64,000 bases of DNA. Source: Cytospora piceicola. Its lineage: Eukaryota; Ascomycota; Sordariomycetes; Diaporthales; Cytosporaceae. Location of the stretch: contig JALQBC010000043.1 in the NCBI GenBank assembly GCA_023375675.1, positions 1 to 64,000 of the forward strand. Reading direction: 5' to 3'. Below are positions 1 through 9,877 of the stretch, one piece after another. Made by a program: the position numbers and the translations under genes. Position 1 is the stretch's first letter. Each line of letters begins with the position of its first letter. The notes under the pieces are model-generated. The model did not search any database. It was given only the letters and a program-made list of their open reading frames with translations, and had not been told where the DNA came from.

Positions 1-420
1 CTTTTACTACTTTTACTACTATTACTACTATTACTACTTTTACTACTATTACTACTATTACTACTATTACTATTACTACTACTATTACTACTATTACTCT
101 TATTACTATTATTATTACTACTATTACTACTATTACTACTTTTACTACTATTACTACTATTACTACTATTACTATTACTACTACTATTACTACTATTACT
201 TTTATTACTATTATTATTACTACTATTACTACTATTACTACTATTACTACTATTACTATTACTATTACTATTACTATTAAAACTATTAATGATACTACTT
301 TAACTATTACTATTACTATTATTACTATTACTACTATTATATTTATTATTACTATTATTACTTATTTATATAGTTACTATTAAGATACTTATTAAGGTAT
401 ATTTATATTTATTAAACTTA
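1..420. repeat. TAC/TAT trinucleotide microsatellite tract
   Basis: Nearly pure CTA/TTA-phase triplets (runs of TAC and TAT) from the window's first base to about 290, grading into degenerate AT-rich sequence by 420. The left end lies outside the window. No coding signal. Confidence 0.9.
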
Positions 421-444
421 ATTATATATCGTTTTCTTTTTAAC

Positions 445-720
445 TTTTTATTTCTGTATTTCTGTATTTCTGTATTTTTGTATTTCTGTATTAGAAATAT
501 AAAAATACAAAATACAAAACTTAATAAACGTTAATATAAAAAAGCATTAAGATTATATATATAGTATTAATAACAGTACTACTAATAGTATTACTATTAT
601 TAACCTTAACTATTAATATAAAGGTTATAAGTTTACTTTTATATAGCTTGTATTTCTGTATTAGAAATACAAAAATACAAAAATACAAAAATACAAAAAT
701 ATAAAAATACAAAAATATAA
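445..720. repeat. AT-rich hairpin-forming TATTTCTG/TACAAAA repeats (left cluster)
   Basis: Short head-to-tail TATTTCTG units run into TACAAAA units and form inverted repeats. One has 16-nt arms with one mismatch around a GTATT loop (472-508); another has perfect 10-nt arms around the same loop (648-672). The same repeat family recurs at 2.51-2.66 kb on the other side of the two small ORFs. Confidence 0.75.
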
Positions 721-945
721 ACCTTAATAAACGTTAATACTAAAAGTTAATAAACTTATATTTATAGTATTAATAATAGTCTAACTCTTATTAACCTTAG
801 ATTTAAATAACCTTAATTATAAGTTAATACTAATATAAAGGTTTTTAACTTCTTAAGTCTTTCTTTTATATAGCTTTTATTTTTAAAGGTTTATATTTAT
901 ATTTATATATATTATATAACTTTAAGTAATATTAACTACTAGTAA

Positions 946-1395
946 CTAAACTAGCCCTATTTGTCTATCTAAACGTACTAGTATTATTAGTAAATAAACT
1001 TTAATTAAAGAAATAAATAACTTACTTAAAAGCTTTCGTGTAGAATAAAGCTTTCTTTTAACAGCTTTTATATCCCAGATATACTGTTTAAACATTTCGT
1101 ATGTAAAATAATCTGTAATAGATATTTCCTCCCCTTTAAAAGGTAATAAAGGGTGTTCTTCGTTATTATTTCGATAATATTCTCTTAAGATATTATAAAA
1201 CCTAAAGCCGAATTCTGAATAGAATTTATTATAAATTCTACAGGCTTCGTATAACTGTAGCTGGGCGTAATATATAGTTAAATTATATCGACGGGCTTGA
1301 ATATAATTTAACGATGTAGGTAAAAAGGTAGATTGAGTAATAATACTATTAATAATAGTAGGAGTAGTCGAGGTAACTTCGTTAAAAACATCCAT
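946..1395 (-). CDS. Small AT-rich hypothetical ORF A (149 aa), paralogue of ORF B
   Basis: I do not recognise the family. The frame encodes 149 aa starting MDVFNEVT, with PTII at residues 12-15, a helical stretch containing AQLQLYEACRIY, a central HPLLPF motif, and a basic then hydrophobic C-terminus. It shares collinear motifs with the ORF at 1951-2328: MDxFxEVT, PTIIxSI, QLxE..RIY, HPLLP and a YI.D segment near the end. The start codons face away from each other across about 555 bp. Although the DNA is very AT-rich, the frame keeps several CAA/CAG glutamine codons and has no internal stop, unlike the hypermutated tract at 13-20 kb, so it is probably a maintained gene. A single exon is assumed; the last 20 or so hydrophobic residues could be replaced by splicing. 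No function is inferred. Confidence 0.55.
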   Translation of the reverse strand: MDVFNEVTSTTPTIINSIITQSTFLPTSLNYIQARRYNLTIYYAQLQLYEACRIYNKFYSEFGFRFYNILREYYRNNNEEHPLLPFKGEEISITDYFTYEMFKQYIWDIKAVKRKLYSTRKLLSKLFISLIKVYLLIILVRLDRQIGLV

Positions 1396-1484
1396 TTTAA
1401 AGAGAATAACCTTAAATATTTTAAGTTATTAACGGTTTTAAGGTCTATAAAATAAACTTAAGCTTAAAAGAATAACTTTATATA

Positions 1485-1830
1485 TTAATATTACTACTAC
1501 TATTACTATTACTATTACTACTAACCTTACTATTACTACTATTACTACTATTACTACTATTACTACTATTACTACTATTACTACTATTACTACTATTACT
1601 ACTATTACTACTATTACTACTATTACTACTATTACTACTATTACTACTAGTACTACTATTAATTATTACTACTATTACTACTATTACTACTATTATTAGT
1701 ATTATAGCTATTATTATTACTATTATTACTAATTTATTAGTAATATAGCTATTATTATTACTATTATTATTACTATTATTAGTAGTATATTTAGTAATAT
1801 TACTATTATTAGTAATACGTTTAAGAATTA
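1485..1830. repeat. Second TAC/TAT microsatellite tract
   Basis: A (TAC)n run (about 1489-1700) passes into TTA/TAT triplets up to about 1830. It fills the shared upstream region between the two divergent small ORFs, so any promoters for both must lie within or beside it. Confidence 0.85.
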
Positions 1831-1950
1831 TAATAGACTATAAAAGCACTTTTAAGTATTTTATAAATTCTATTTCTATATAATTATATTAATTCTATTT
1901 TAATCTTTAAGCCTTAAAGTATTTATTTATTTTATTATATATAAAATAAA

Positions 1951-2328
1951 ATGGATCTTTTTAAAGAAGTTACTACTTTTAACCCTACTATTATTGAATC
2001 TATTCTTATATACCCTCGAATTAAATTAAGTTCGCCTTATCGGTTTAAAATTTATAATTATAATAAAAAAGTTAAAAGCGCTAAAACTCAGCTATTCGAA
2101 ACTCGTCGAATTTATAGAGGCCTTCGAGCACAGCTAGGCGAAATACTCGATAAAAAAATAACACAAATATATATATTAAATTCTAAAACACACCCTTTAT
2201 TACCTTTACAATTTAGGCCTATTAATGTACCGTCTGAATATACAATTATATTACTTAACGAATATATAAACGACTTAAGAGAGTTAATACGATTATTATA
2301 TATAGTTAAAGATCGATTAAATATATAA
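1951..2328 (+). CDS. Small AT-rich hypothetical ORF B (125 aa), paralogue of ORF A
   Basis: Unrecognised family. The 125-aa frame begins MDLFKEVT and carries PTIIESI, an AKTQLFETRRIY helix-like stretch, a central HPLLPL motif and a C-terminal YINDLRELIRLL segment, each in the same order as in the divergent ORF at 946-1395. I estimate roughly 30% identity by eye. No signal peptide or membrane span is obvious; the composition suggests a small, mostly helical basic protein. The ATG follows an AT-rich leader. CAA/CAG codons are intact and CpA dinucleotides remain, so RIP has not destroyed it. It could be a cargo or accessory gene of an unidentified element, or a fast-evolving gene of AT-rich compartments. 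Confidence 0.55.
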   Translation: MDLFKEVTTFNPTIIESILIYPRIKLSSPYRFKIYNYNKKVKSAKTQLFETRRIYRGLRAQLGEILDKKITQIYILNSKTHPLLPLQFRPINVPSEYTIILLNEYINDLRELIRLLYIVKDRLNI

Positions 2329-2504
2329 GTTATTAAAGGGTTTTTATTATATTTTATTTTAATTACTTAAAAGTAGTTAAATACAGTTATATTTAATTAA
2401 AAGTTACTTTAAACTATTCCTTTTAAAGTTATTAGTATTAAGACTAATAGTATTAGTAAAGATATTACTATTAGTATTAATATTAATATTATTCTTTATA
2501 AATT

Positions 2505-2665
2505 TAGTATTGTATTTGTATTTTTGTATTAGAAATACAAAAATACAAAATACAGAGGTTCAGAAATAAATACAAATACAAATACAGAGGTCTAGAAATA
2601 CAAATACAAAATACATGTATTTTTGTATTTTCAAAAATACAAATACAAAATACAAAAATACAGTC
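2505..2665. repeat. AT-rich hairpin-forming TACAAAA repeats (right cluster)
   Basis: Same family as the cluster at 445-720. It includes GTATTTTTG/CAAAAATAC arms with a 6-nt loop (2617-2640) and a GTATT-loop inverted repeat near 2511-2553. Base composition changes sharply to ordinary mixed sequence at about 2665, marking the edge of the AT-rich island. Confidence 0.75.
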
Positions 2666-3152
2666 ACAACTCTGCGTTAGGCCGGAAATGGTTTTAACGC
2701 CCCTACACCGTGCCCACTACTATTTCAGAAAGGGTCGCCTGCGCGGTATGGTAGTTTGTAAGTACTTAGGTACCCAGGTACTTAAGTAAGTACTTCAAGT
2801 AACGGCCGGGTATCTTGAGCAAAGTTTCCAATGTCCTGGGCTTATTACTGCGAGACGAGGCTGAGTCGCCAGATGTATCATCATACAATTCAAAGTACAT
2901 AACTCGCGACTTCTACATACCTAGATACCAGCAGCCTTTCGTCCGGGTGTTTAAATGATCTCCGGATTATACCCGGTAGTGACGTCAGCCCCAATCGTGG
3001 TCCCGATATTTACAACCCGGCCCCTGTTTTTTCCCTTCGTTGATTTCCTTTCGGACTTCGACTTCGATCTTGACTTCGCCTTCCCCTTGACACCTCCCAA
3101 CGGAGCGAGAAAGACAGACATAACACAACGGTGCTGGTAACCCGCCGAAACC

Positions 3153-4195
3153 ATGTCATCCCCATTCCGGGCAGTCTTTTCCAACCCGAGACCATTGCGG
3201 TCCCTGGTTGCGACCACCCGCGCTCGTCGGGCTTATGCGACCATCCCAACCAAGAACCCGAACCCCACGCCGCCCAAGGATGACTCCAAAGAACAGGCTA
3301 TGCCTCTGGGTCGCTTCTACGAGGCTGTACTGAACACTCCCCAGCCTGTTCCCAAAGTGAAGCCCGAGGATCCGGCTACCACCGTCAAAAAGGCGACAAA
3401 GGCTGCTGAGTCCAAGGCAACGCCCGAATCCGCCGCCACGGCAACAGCTGGCACCGCGCCCACCGCGTCCCCAGCGGCCAGCCCGGCGGCAACTGCCAAG
3501 GATGCTGCCGACAAGGCCTCTTCTCTCGCCTCGTCTACCTCTAGCTCCTCACCGCCTTCGGTAAGACAACATCTTTCATCCTTAGCCTGCGCCCCCGTTC
3601 TGTGTTGCTGACTTGTGCGTCATAGTAGACGGCGACGTCACCACCCGTTCCCACGCCACCCCCGACTGAATCCAGCGGCGCAGACAAGGCAAGGATCGTG
3701 TTCGGGACGCGCCTCGCCGGCCCAACCGAGCGCGCCGAACGACTGGCGCAGATCCGGGCGAAAAGCAACGTCATCGCGGGAGTGGTCGTGCCCCCCAAGC
3801 CAGAGGAGCCGGACAACTGCTGCATGAGCGGGTGTGTGAACTGTGTGTGGGACCTGTTCCGCGACGAGATGGAGGAGTGGGCTGCGGCGAATTCTGAGGC
3901 GGAGAGGCGGGTAGCGTCGGAGAAGGGCGAGGACGGTGCGAGTGTGCCGCCAATACCGCCCAAGCCTCTGAGCGGGCCGGACGAGGTGGCCACTCTGAGC
4001 ATGGACGACGACGGTGGCGGCTCTGAGACGAACTGGAACATCGGCGGGCCCGTGGCCCAGGCCCCTGGAAAGATTGTTAAGGATTTCTGGGATGAGGAAC
4101 TGTATAAGAATGTCCCGGTCGGCATTCGGGAATTTATGAAGCAGGAGAAGAGGCTTAAGGAGAAACATCACCGCGAGGGTACTTCAGGCGGTTGA
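3153..4195 (+). CDS. Oxidoreductase-like domain protein (OXLD1 type), probably mitochondrial
   Basis: Two exons, 3153-3560 and 3629-4195, flank a 68-bp intron (GTAAGA donor, TAG acceptor, phase 0) and give 324 aa. The N-terminus is rich in Arg, Ser and Ala with few acidic residues (RPLRSLVATTRARRAYAT), as expected for a mitochondrial presequence. A long Ala/Thr/Ser/Pro-rich low-complexity linker follows. The core at about residues 188-219 reads PPKPEEP then DNCCMSGCVNCVWD, the diagnostic four-cysteine block of the oxidoreductase-like N-terminal domain (PF09791), with C199, C200, C204 and C207. Members of this family, such as human OXLD1, are mitochondrial and of unknown biochemical role. The acceptor was chosen because the alternative one 3 nt upstream would put a stop in frame. 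Confidence 0.85.
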
Positions 4196-6013
4196 TATTA
4201 TTAGGTAATAGAGCTGGTTCTCCGGTCCTTTGGACACACAATTTGCATGCGTGCCATTCGCTGTCGGGCTGCTCGGAAATTCGTTCGGGGGCTGGCCATT
4301 GTCACAGATATGTATGCTCAAGACAGCTTATCGGCAGATGCTCTGATCTCAGCCATGCGGGTCGAGAGAAACACAAGGGTACGTTCGAACACATGCTTCG
4401 GGCGGGATATGTTCCGAAGTATATTGCCATTGAGAGAAGAACAAGAGCGACTATGGCGTAAGTCAATGATGCAGCCACGTCTGTCACCAACAGAGATATC
4501 CTGAAGATGTACGTTGCGGTCCGAAATCCCCATTCCCCCATACGCCCTTATCCCCCAACTCTGTTCCCCTCCAGCACACACTACCCACAGAATCCCCCCC
4601 CCCTCCCTCACTTCTAACGCCCAAGCCTCAAGGCCAAACCCAACTTGCCTTTCCTATCACCCTCGGCATCCTCGGCCACCACAGATCTGATCCTTGGCCG
4701 TATGCTAGATGAACCTGACATGCGGGGAACTTGACCTGCACTTGCCGGATGGCCTCACTGAGTTAGGGGTGTATAGCACAGCGCAGAGGACAATAGCTTT
4801 TGTGGGCCTAACGGCGTGATGGTGTTGGCCATGGGGTTTCCACGTGGGCCCCTAAATCATCGAAGACCAGCTGCTGAAGCACCAGGAAAACGAGCAGTGT
4901 GAATAAAGGGGAGGGCACTGACCCAAAACTCGGTATTCAACATATTAGGGAATATGAAAAGAGGAAGGTGATATATATAGCCGACCTCATCTTCAAACTT
5001 TGGGAACATTCACATCAAGTCCCACCCACGCACTGCAATTACCTATCATCGGCAGAGGCCCCAGCCTCCTTGGGTGGTGACAAGATATTGCTTGTTCTGA
5101 CGATGGAAACCCCGGCACGCTAATGCGCCCGTGGCAAGTCCAAACCAGCCAGGAGGGTTCATGCATGTTACCCCATATGGCCCCGAAGAAGATGCCTGTG
5201 GGCTGGCTTGTTGCTTTTCCCCCGCGGCGAAAGTCGGCCAGTCTCCGAGGAGTGTTGCGTGTTGTAAGATTCTTCGGTATACAGGTTTATTGCCCGAGCG
5301 GGGAATTTCCATCGAGCTGAGCTGACGATAATTCCTGAGCTGGGGATTAATCAAGTCGAGAAGGGTGTTGCTAGATGAGTATTCATGTGGACCATATCTG
5401 ATGTTTTATGGGTCGGTGACATTGGAAATCCACGGCGGAAAGAGAGCCGCATTGGCTTCCGCACCCGTCCGCCTTCTTGCCCGTTGGCAGCCGAAGAAGT
5501 AAAAGAAGATATTGTCCGTCATAGACCGAACGGCGTGGGGTCTTGTCTCCTTTTGAATGTCTTGTCAGCTCTTCTCCAAACTCCAAGTCTGGTGGTCACA
5601 TTTCGGCGCAATTCCCGGCGAGGTTATAAAATGAGAGCCTTTTAAATTTTTGTGGTATCTTGCTGAGGGTTTCTCTCCTCTATTCCCTTCCTTATATTTT
5701 TGCCCCATCGGACCCAGACCGCGTCGCTATGCGGCCTCGTGAAACCGAAGCATGGCCGTCGCCTCTATAAATTCAGTCGCCTGCCCAATAGCGTCTTGAG
5801 CAACAACGTCTTGAGCCCCCGCGCGCCAAGGTCAGACCATGGGACCGTACCAGGGAGCATTGGGTCGAAACAACACAAGCTCGAGGTAGCTGACTTCGAA
5901 CTTGCACTTGAGTCTCCAAGACTGGTTCAGTATCCTGCATGCGCGCCGTTTGGGCGAACTGTGTTGTGCCGTCCGAGACATTTTCGTGTGCTTAATTCTC
6001 GTAGTGCACGTTT
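4196..6013. other. Intergenic, no supported gene
   Basis: 1.8 kb of mixed composition with only short overlapping frames that lack codon bias or recognisable motifs. It holds the 3' flanks of the converging neighbours. I see no RNA gene or repeat. Confidence 0.6.
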
Positions 6014-6849
6014 TCAAGCCCTTCCATTGGCCTGCTTCGCCTTCATCAGCTTCGCCAGCTGGTCGTGCTCCTCGATGTCGTTTGCCTCCCAAGGGTAGCA
6101 GATCCACTCGTCGCCAACGGTGCGGGCGGCCATGTAACGACCATCTGCCATCAACTCCTCGGGGAGGGTTCCCTTCTTTGTCTTGTCCTTGTTCTGTTTC
6201 AGAGTATGTCAGCGCCTGGAACAGCATCAGCTTGAAATAGTGTATGGTACGCACATGCAGCACAAAGATGCTGAACTCGGTCCTCGCAGACTCTCCCTCG
6301 GCGCCCATCTTCTGGCGCGCAGTCTCAACGTCCTTCTGCAGCTCCTTGACGGCATACTCGAGCGTCGTCCGGGTGTCATCGACCTCATCCACGATCAGGA
6401 TCTTCTTGCCGATCAGGTTCTTCATCTCGCCCAGGCTCGTCAGGTCGAGCCATTGGGTGCGGGTGACGGTCGTGCCGGGCTCCTCGACGACGGCATCGGT
6501 GGGGAGGGTCTCGTAGAGGGACAGGCCAATGGCCTGGATGGGGATGTTGGGGGAGCCGGGGGTCTTCAGGAAGGACCGCAGGATACGCGCGGGCACGTAA
6601 CCACCACCGCCAATGGCGATGATGAGATGCGGCTTGAAGTTCTCGAGGATGTTGGCGGCGGACTCTTGGCAGAGCTTGTGAACCTGGAGAAGGGAGCGAG
6701 GGGGTTAGTCAATGGCCTGCCTGACTGACTGCGCCGCGCCATGCGAAGTCTGCCGCAAAGGCTTGGTCTTGGGGGGGGGGGGGGGACAGATGCAGTGCCT
6801 GCTTGGTTGTACGTACATCATTGTAGGTGACGTAGAGTTTTTCAACCAT
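6014..6849 (-). CDS. XPT1: Xanthine/hypoxanthine phosphoribosyltransferase (XPT1/HPT1-like)
   Basis: Three exons on the minus strand, 6849-6817, 6683-6255 and 6193-6014, all joined in phase 0, encode 213 aa, close to the 209 aa of yeast Xpt1. The start MVEKLYVTYND is the typical family N-terminus. The glycine-rich IIAIGGGGYVPARIL block lies at about residues 32-45, and the PRPP-binding motif KILIVDEVDDTRTT at about 104-117, with the acidic pair D113/D114. The family transfers phosphoribose from PRPP to xanthine or hypoxanthine/guanine in purine salvage in the cytosol. Sequence alone cannot separate xanthine from hypoxanthine preference. Donors are GTACGT and GTGCGT, acceptors CAG. Intron 1 carries a 15-base homopolymer. 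Confidence 0.9.
6771..6785. repeat. 15-base poly-G run inside intron 1 of the phosphoribosyltransferase gene
   Basis: Uninterrupted G run on the plus strand, poly-C on the transcribed sense strand. Its length is probably variable or error-prone in sequencing; being intronic it does not affect the protein. Confidence 0.85.
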
Positions 6850-7850
6850 CTTGATGGTATATCTCGCGCGTTGGCGGGTGACTGCAGGAAATAGATGGTT
6901 GTTTTTGGCTGATGTATGGGGATGTCTCGGCCAACTGCAGCGGGATTGCAAATGCAACTCGGCTTTTCAAGGCGCAGGGTGGGGTGGAGAGCTGGGATGA
7001 GGCTCTAGCAGGTATCCAACAGCTGTGAGGTTCTTTTGAAAAATAAACACAAAAAAGCCGTCGAGCAATAATTTTTTCAAAAGCAGATGGAAGATGTCAC
7101 TGGTGAAGCGGAAACTGAATTTTCTGAGGGCGTCACGGAAATTTGCCTCAGTTGGTACGGTAAAAGTTAAACTTACAGAACCCCTCCTCCTCCCCCACGT
7201 GCATGTGTGCATGTGTGTGTGAGCCATCAATTGATCTTGTCAGTGAACCCCGCAGTACGAAGTACCTAGAAAGATACTTCGTGCCCAGACTGGTCCATGC
7301 ATACCGAGGCATGTACTTGAGAAGGTACCTACTACCTACAATACTTAGCTAAGATAATCACTGCCCTGGTATTTGGACTGGCCTCGAAACGCTACTGGCG
7401 CTTGGCAATATGATTTGAAGATGATCGATCTGACGGCTCCAAATGCTTTTTCAACGATAAGTAATGATACATCTCAATCGTAAGTGAGAAGTGAAAACGC
7501 CCTCGACACCGTTGACCTTGACCCTCCTGGAGTTCATTTATACTTGCCTAAGTAGTACTCTGTACTTGCAAAGTCACGGTCCCCACACCATCGGAGACGG
7601 CCGCTCTCCGCCGTGTTCAGGTGGGGACATCACAGTCACCAAGTGAAGACTGAATGGCAGAGTGGTTTGACTGTTTGAGTGGACCTCTCGAATCGGCGGT
7701 TCTGTCCCCACCTTCCAAGTACATAACTAAGTACACAGTAATGTGTACTGTAAACATCATGATCAAACTCACGTTCCTTGAACCCCCCCACCCCCAAGCT
7801 GCCTGGCTGCATGGAACAGAATCGTACCTACATGATGGGACTCAAGACAT
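6850..7850. other. Intergenic, no supported gene
   Basis: Contains the phosphoribosyltransferase promoter side and AGTACCTA/GGTACC-type short repeats (about 7255-7350) common in intergenic DNA of Sordariomycetes. No coding signal. Confidence 0.6.
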
Positions 7851-8593
7851 ATGTCCCGGAGAACCTCAAGTCTCGACTCAAGGACTCCTAACGACGCCAT
7901 TGCAGATACGTACACGGAGTGGGCGGCTGGATCCGCAGACGTCCGCCTCGGCTACCTCGACCAGCTGCTGGCTCTATTGTCGCCCTTGCACCAGGACATC
8001 CTGGAAGTAGGGTGTGGTGCCGGCATACCCACTACCGAGAAGCTTCTAGCCCACAGTCCCAGCTTCCGCGTCACTGCGAATGACCTCTCGCCATCGCAGA
8101 TCGCGCTGGGGAAGAAGCGGCTCAGCGAGGAGGCAGGGCGTGGCGCGAATCGGGTCACGTGGATTGAGGGCGACATGATGCAGCTGGAGTTCCCGGCAGA
8201 GAGGTTTGATATTGTGCTGGATTTCTGTGCTATCCAACATCTGCCGCCTGATGAGCAGTGTGTCATGATCCGCAGGCTTGCCCAGTGGTTGAAGTCTGGT
8301 GGGTATATGCTTGTGAATTTTACCACCGAAGAGACCGACAACGTTGTGATGACAGGCTTCATGTGCGAGAACGGGTCAAGTGGATTTACTACAGCGGATT
8401 AGGTGCAGAGAAACACAGGCAACTAGTCAACGATACGGGCTTGGAATTGGTCTTGGATAAAGTGAAACAGGTTAATGTCAAAGCCGGGCATCTGTGGATC
8501 ATTCATTGGCAAGAAGCCTGGTGCTTGAAACAATGGTTGTTGAATTTCGGCAAGATCCGTTCCATAGGTGTTCAAGATAACGTACTGTTCTAG
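7851..8593 (+). pseudogene. Class I SAM-dependent methyltransferase with a frameshift
   Basis: The 5' frame (7851-8402) encodes a Rossmann-fold methyltransferase. Motif I LEVGCGAGIP is at residues 51-60, followed by VTANDLSPSQIAL (acidic residue for the SAM ribose), EGDMMQLEF, and FDIVLDFCAIQHLPP. It stops prematurely just after the NFTTEETDNVVM region. The expected C-terminus (SGLGAEKHRQLVNDTGLELVLDKV... LWIIHW) continues in a different frame, ending at 8593. The switch between about 8365 and 8390 equals loss of one base or gain of two. I see no plausible intron that would repair it. Either this is a young pseudogene or there is a sequence error. Substrate unknown; these small fungal enzymes are not well characterised. 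The start is the first in-frame ATG before the conserved NDAIADTYTEW segment. Confidence 0.7.
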
Positions 8594-9877
8594 TCTCCGG
8601 AATGATGACTGGCTAATTCGATACCTCATATTCAGGGCGCTCCATTGGCTTACAGTCGACGACCAGCACACCACAGCCATGAACCCAGACCAGAGATTGT
8701 TTCCATCATCTTGTGCACCAACACATTCATACCTTCATTCTGAGGAGACTGAACTAAGACTTCAGTTGGAATTCATCCGATGAATGAGGAAATGCCCTTC
8801 GGCATGGCGTTCGAGGTGATATTATGGACAATCAATACAATGCTCCCCGCCACCAAGAGAACAGAGCTGCTTCAGCTACCCAGGTAGGACTTGATGGCTC
8901 GGTGATCCACTAGCTTCGGGGATTCATTCTTTCCAACTACTTGAGTTGTATCCTTGAGGTGAAGTCTGGAGGGAACGATAAGAATATGGCACCTACCGGG
9001 ATTGATGATCACAATGGTCACCCCCTACCTAGGTATATATCATAAGGCCCATCCAAGCAATCTGTATAACAAATACGCTTGCTTCCCACACGTTCTTTCA
9101 ATCCGTTCATGCCCAAAAGAACCTTGGAAGGTCAAGACCTAAAAAACGACTTATTGATTACTAAGACGTTCATCCTCTCTTGTCATGGAAGGTACTGGTC
9201 ATGAACTTTGTTGACTTCGTGAACTGTTCAGGTACGGCTTACGTGAATGAGAGGGAATATATGGTTCTCGGAAAGGACAGTCGAGTCACATACTAGGCGT
9301 AAATGGGTTGAAGGATAACGAAGAAGCAAAATAGTAGGGACGAAGGGCAACCTCATCGTAGCTATTAACAAATTGAGATAACCCGCTACTGCACGTGTAT
9401 GTTTCTCCGACGATCCCTGCAGTGGGATGCATACTTAAGTAGGGTATTCTCTCCGAACACATGGTGGTATCGTGTCAAAGGCCATTTCCTGTTGGTTACC
9501 CAGGTACATAACTACCATTGCTTCATGATAACGACGAAGTATACGGCGGTCCTGTTTGAACTAGGCTCGAAAAGTAGGAGCTAACAGGGACGATCCATTT
9601 TAACAACCAAGGCGAGATGAGAGGTATTTTGGGCCTCATGACGCTATGATCATGATGAGAAAGAGGAAAATGTATTTGAATTCCTGGGTATCCTTAGACT
9701 ATTACTTCAATGAGCTGCATTGGCAGCATTCTCCGGGGAAGGAGTGATGGCTACACCAAACACCGAGACAACTGTGCTGTACCTGAGGAACATTGAAGCC
9801 GATTTATAGTAATACGATTTGCAATCTGTAAAACACCATCCTACGACTCATCGTTATCTCGTATCACTACCATCAAT
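8594..9877. other. Intergenic, no supported gene
   Basis: 1.3 kb with no frame showing a domain. It ends with the AT-rich leader of the downstream phosphatase-family gene. Confidence 0.6.
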
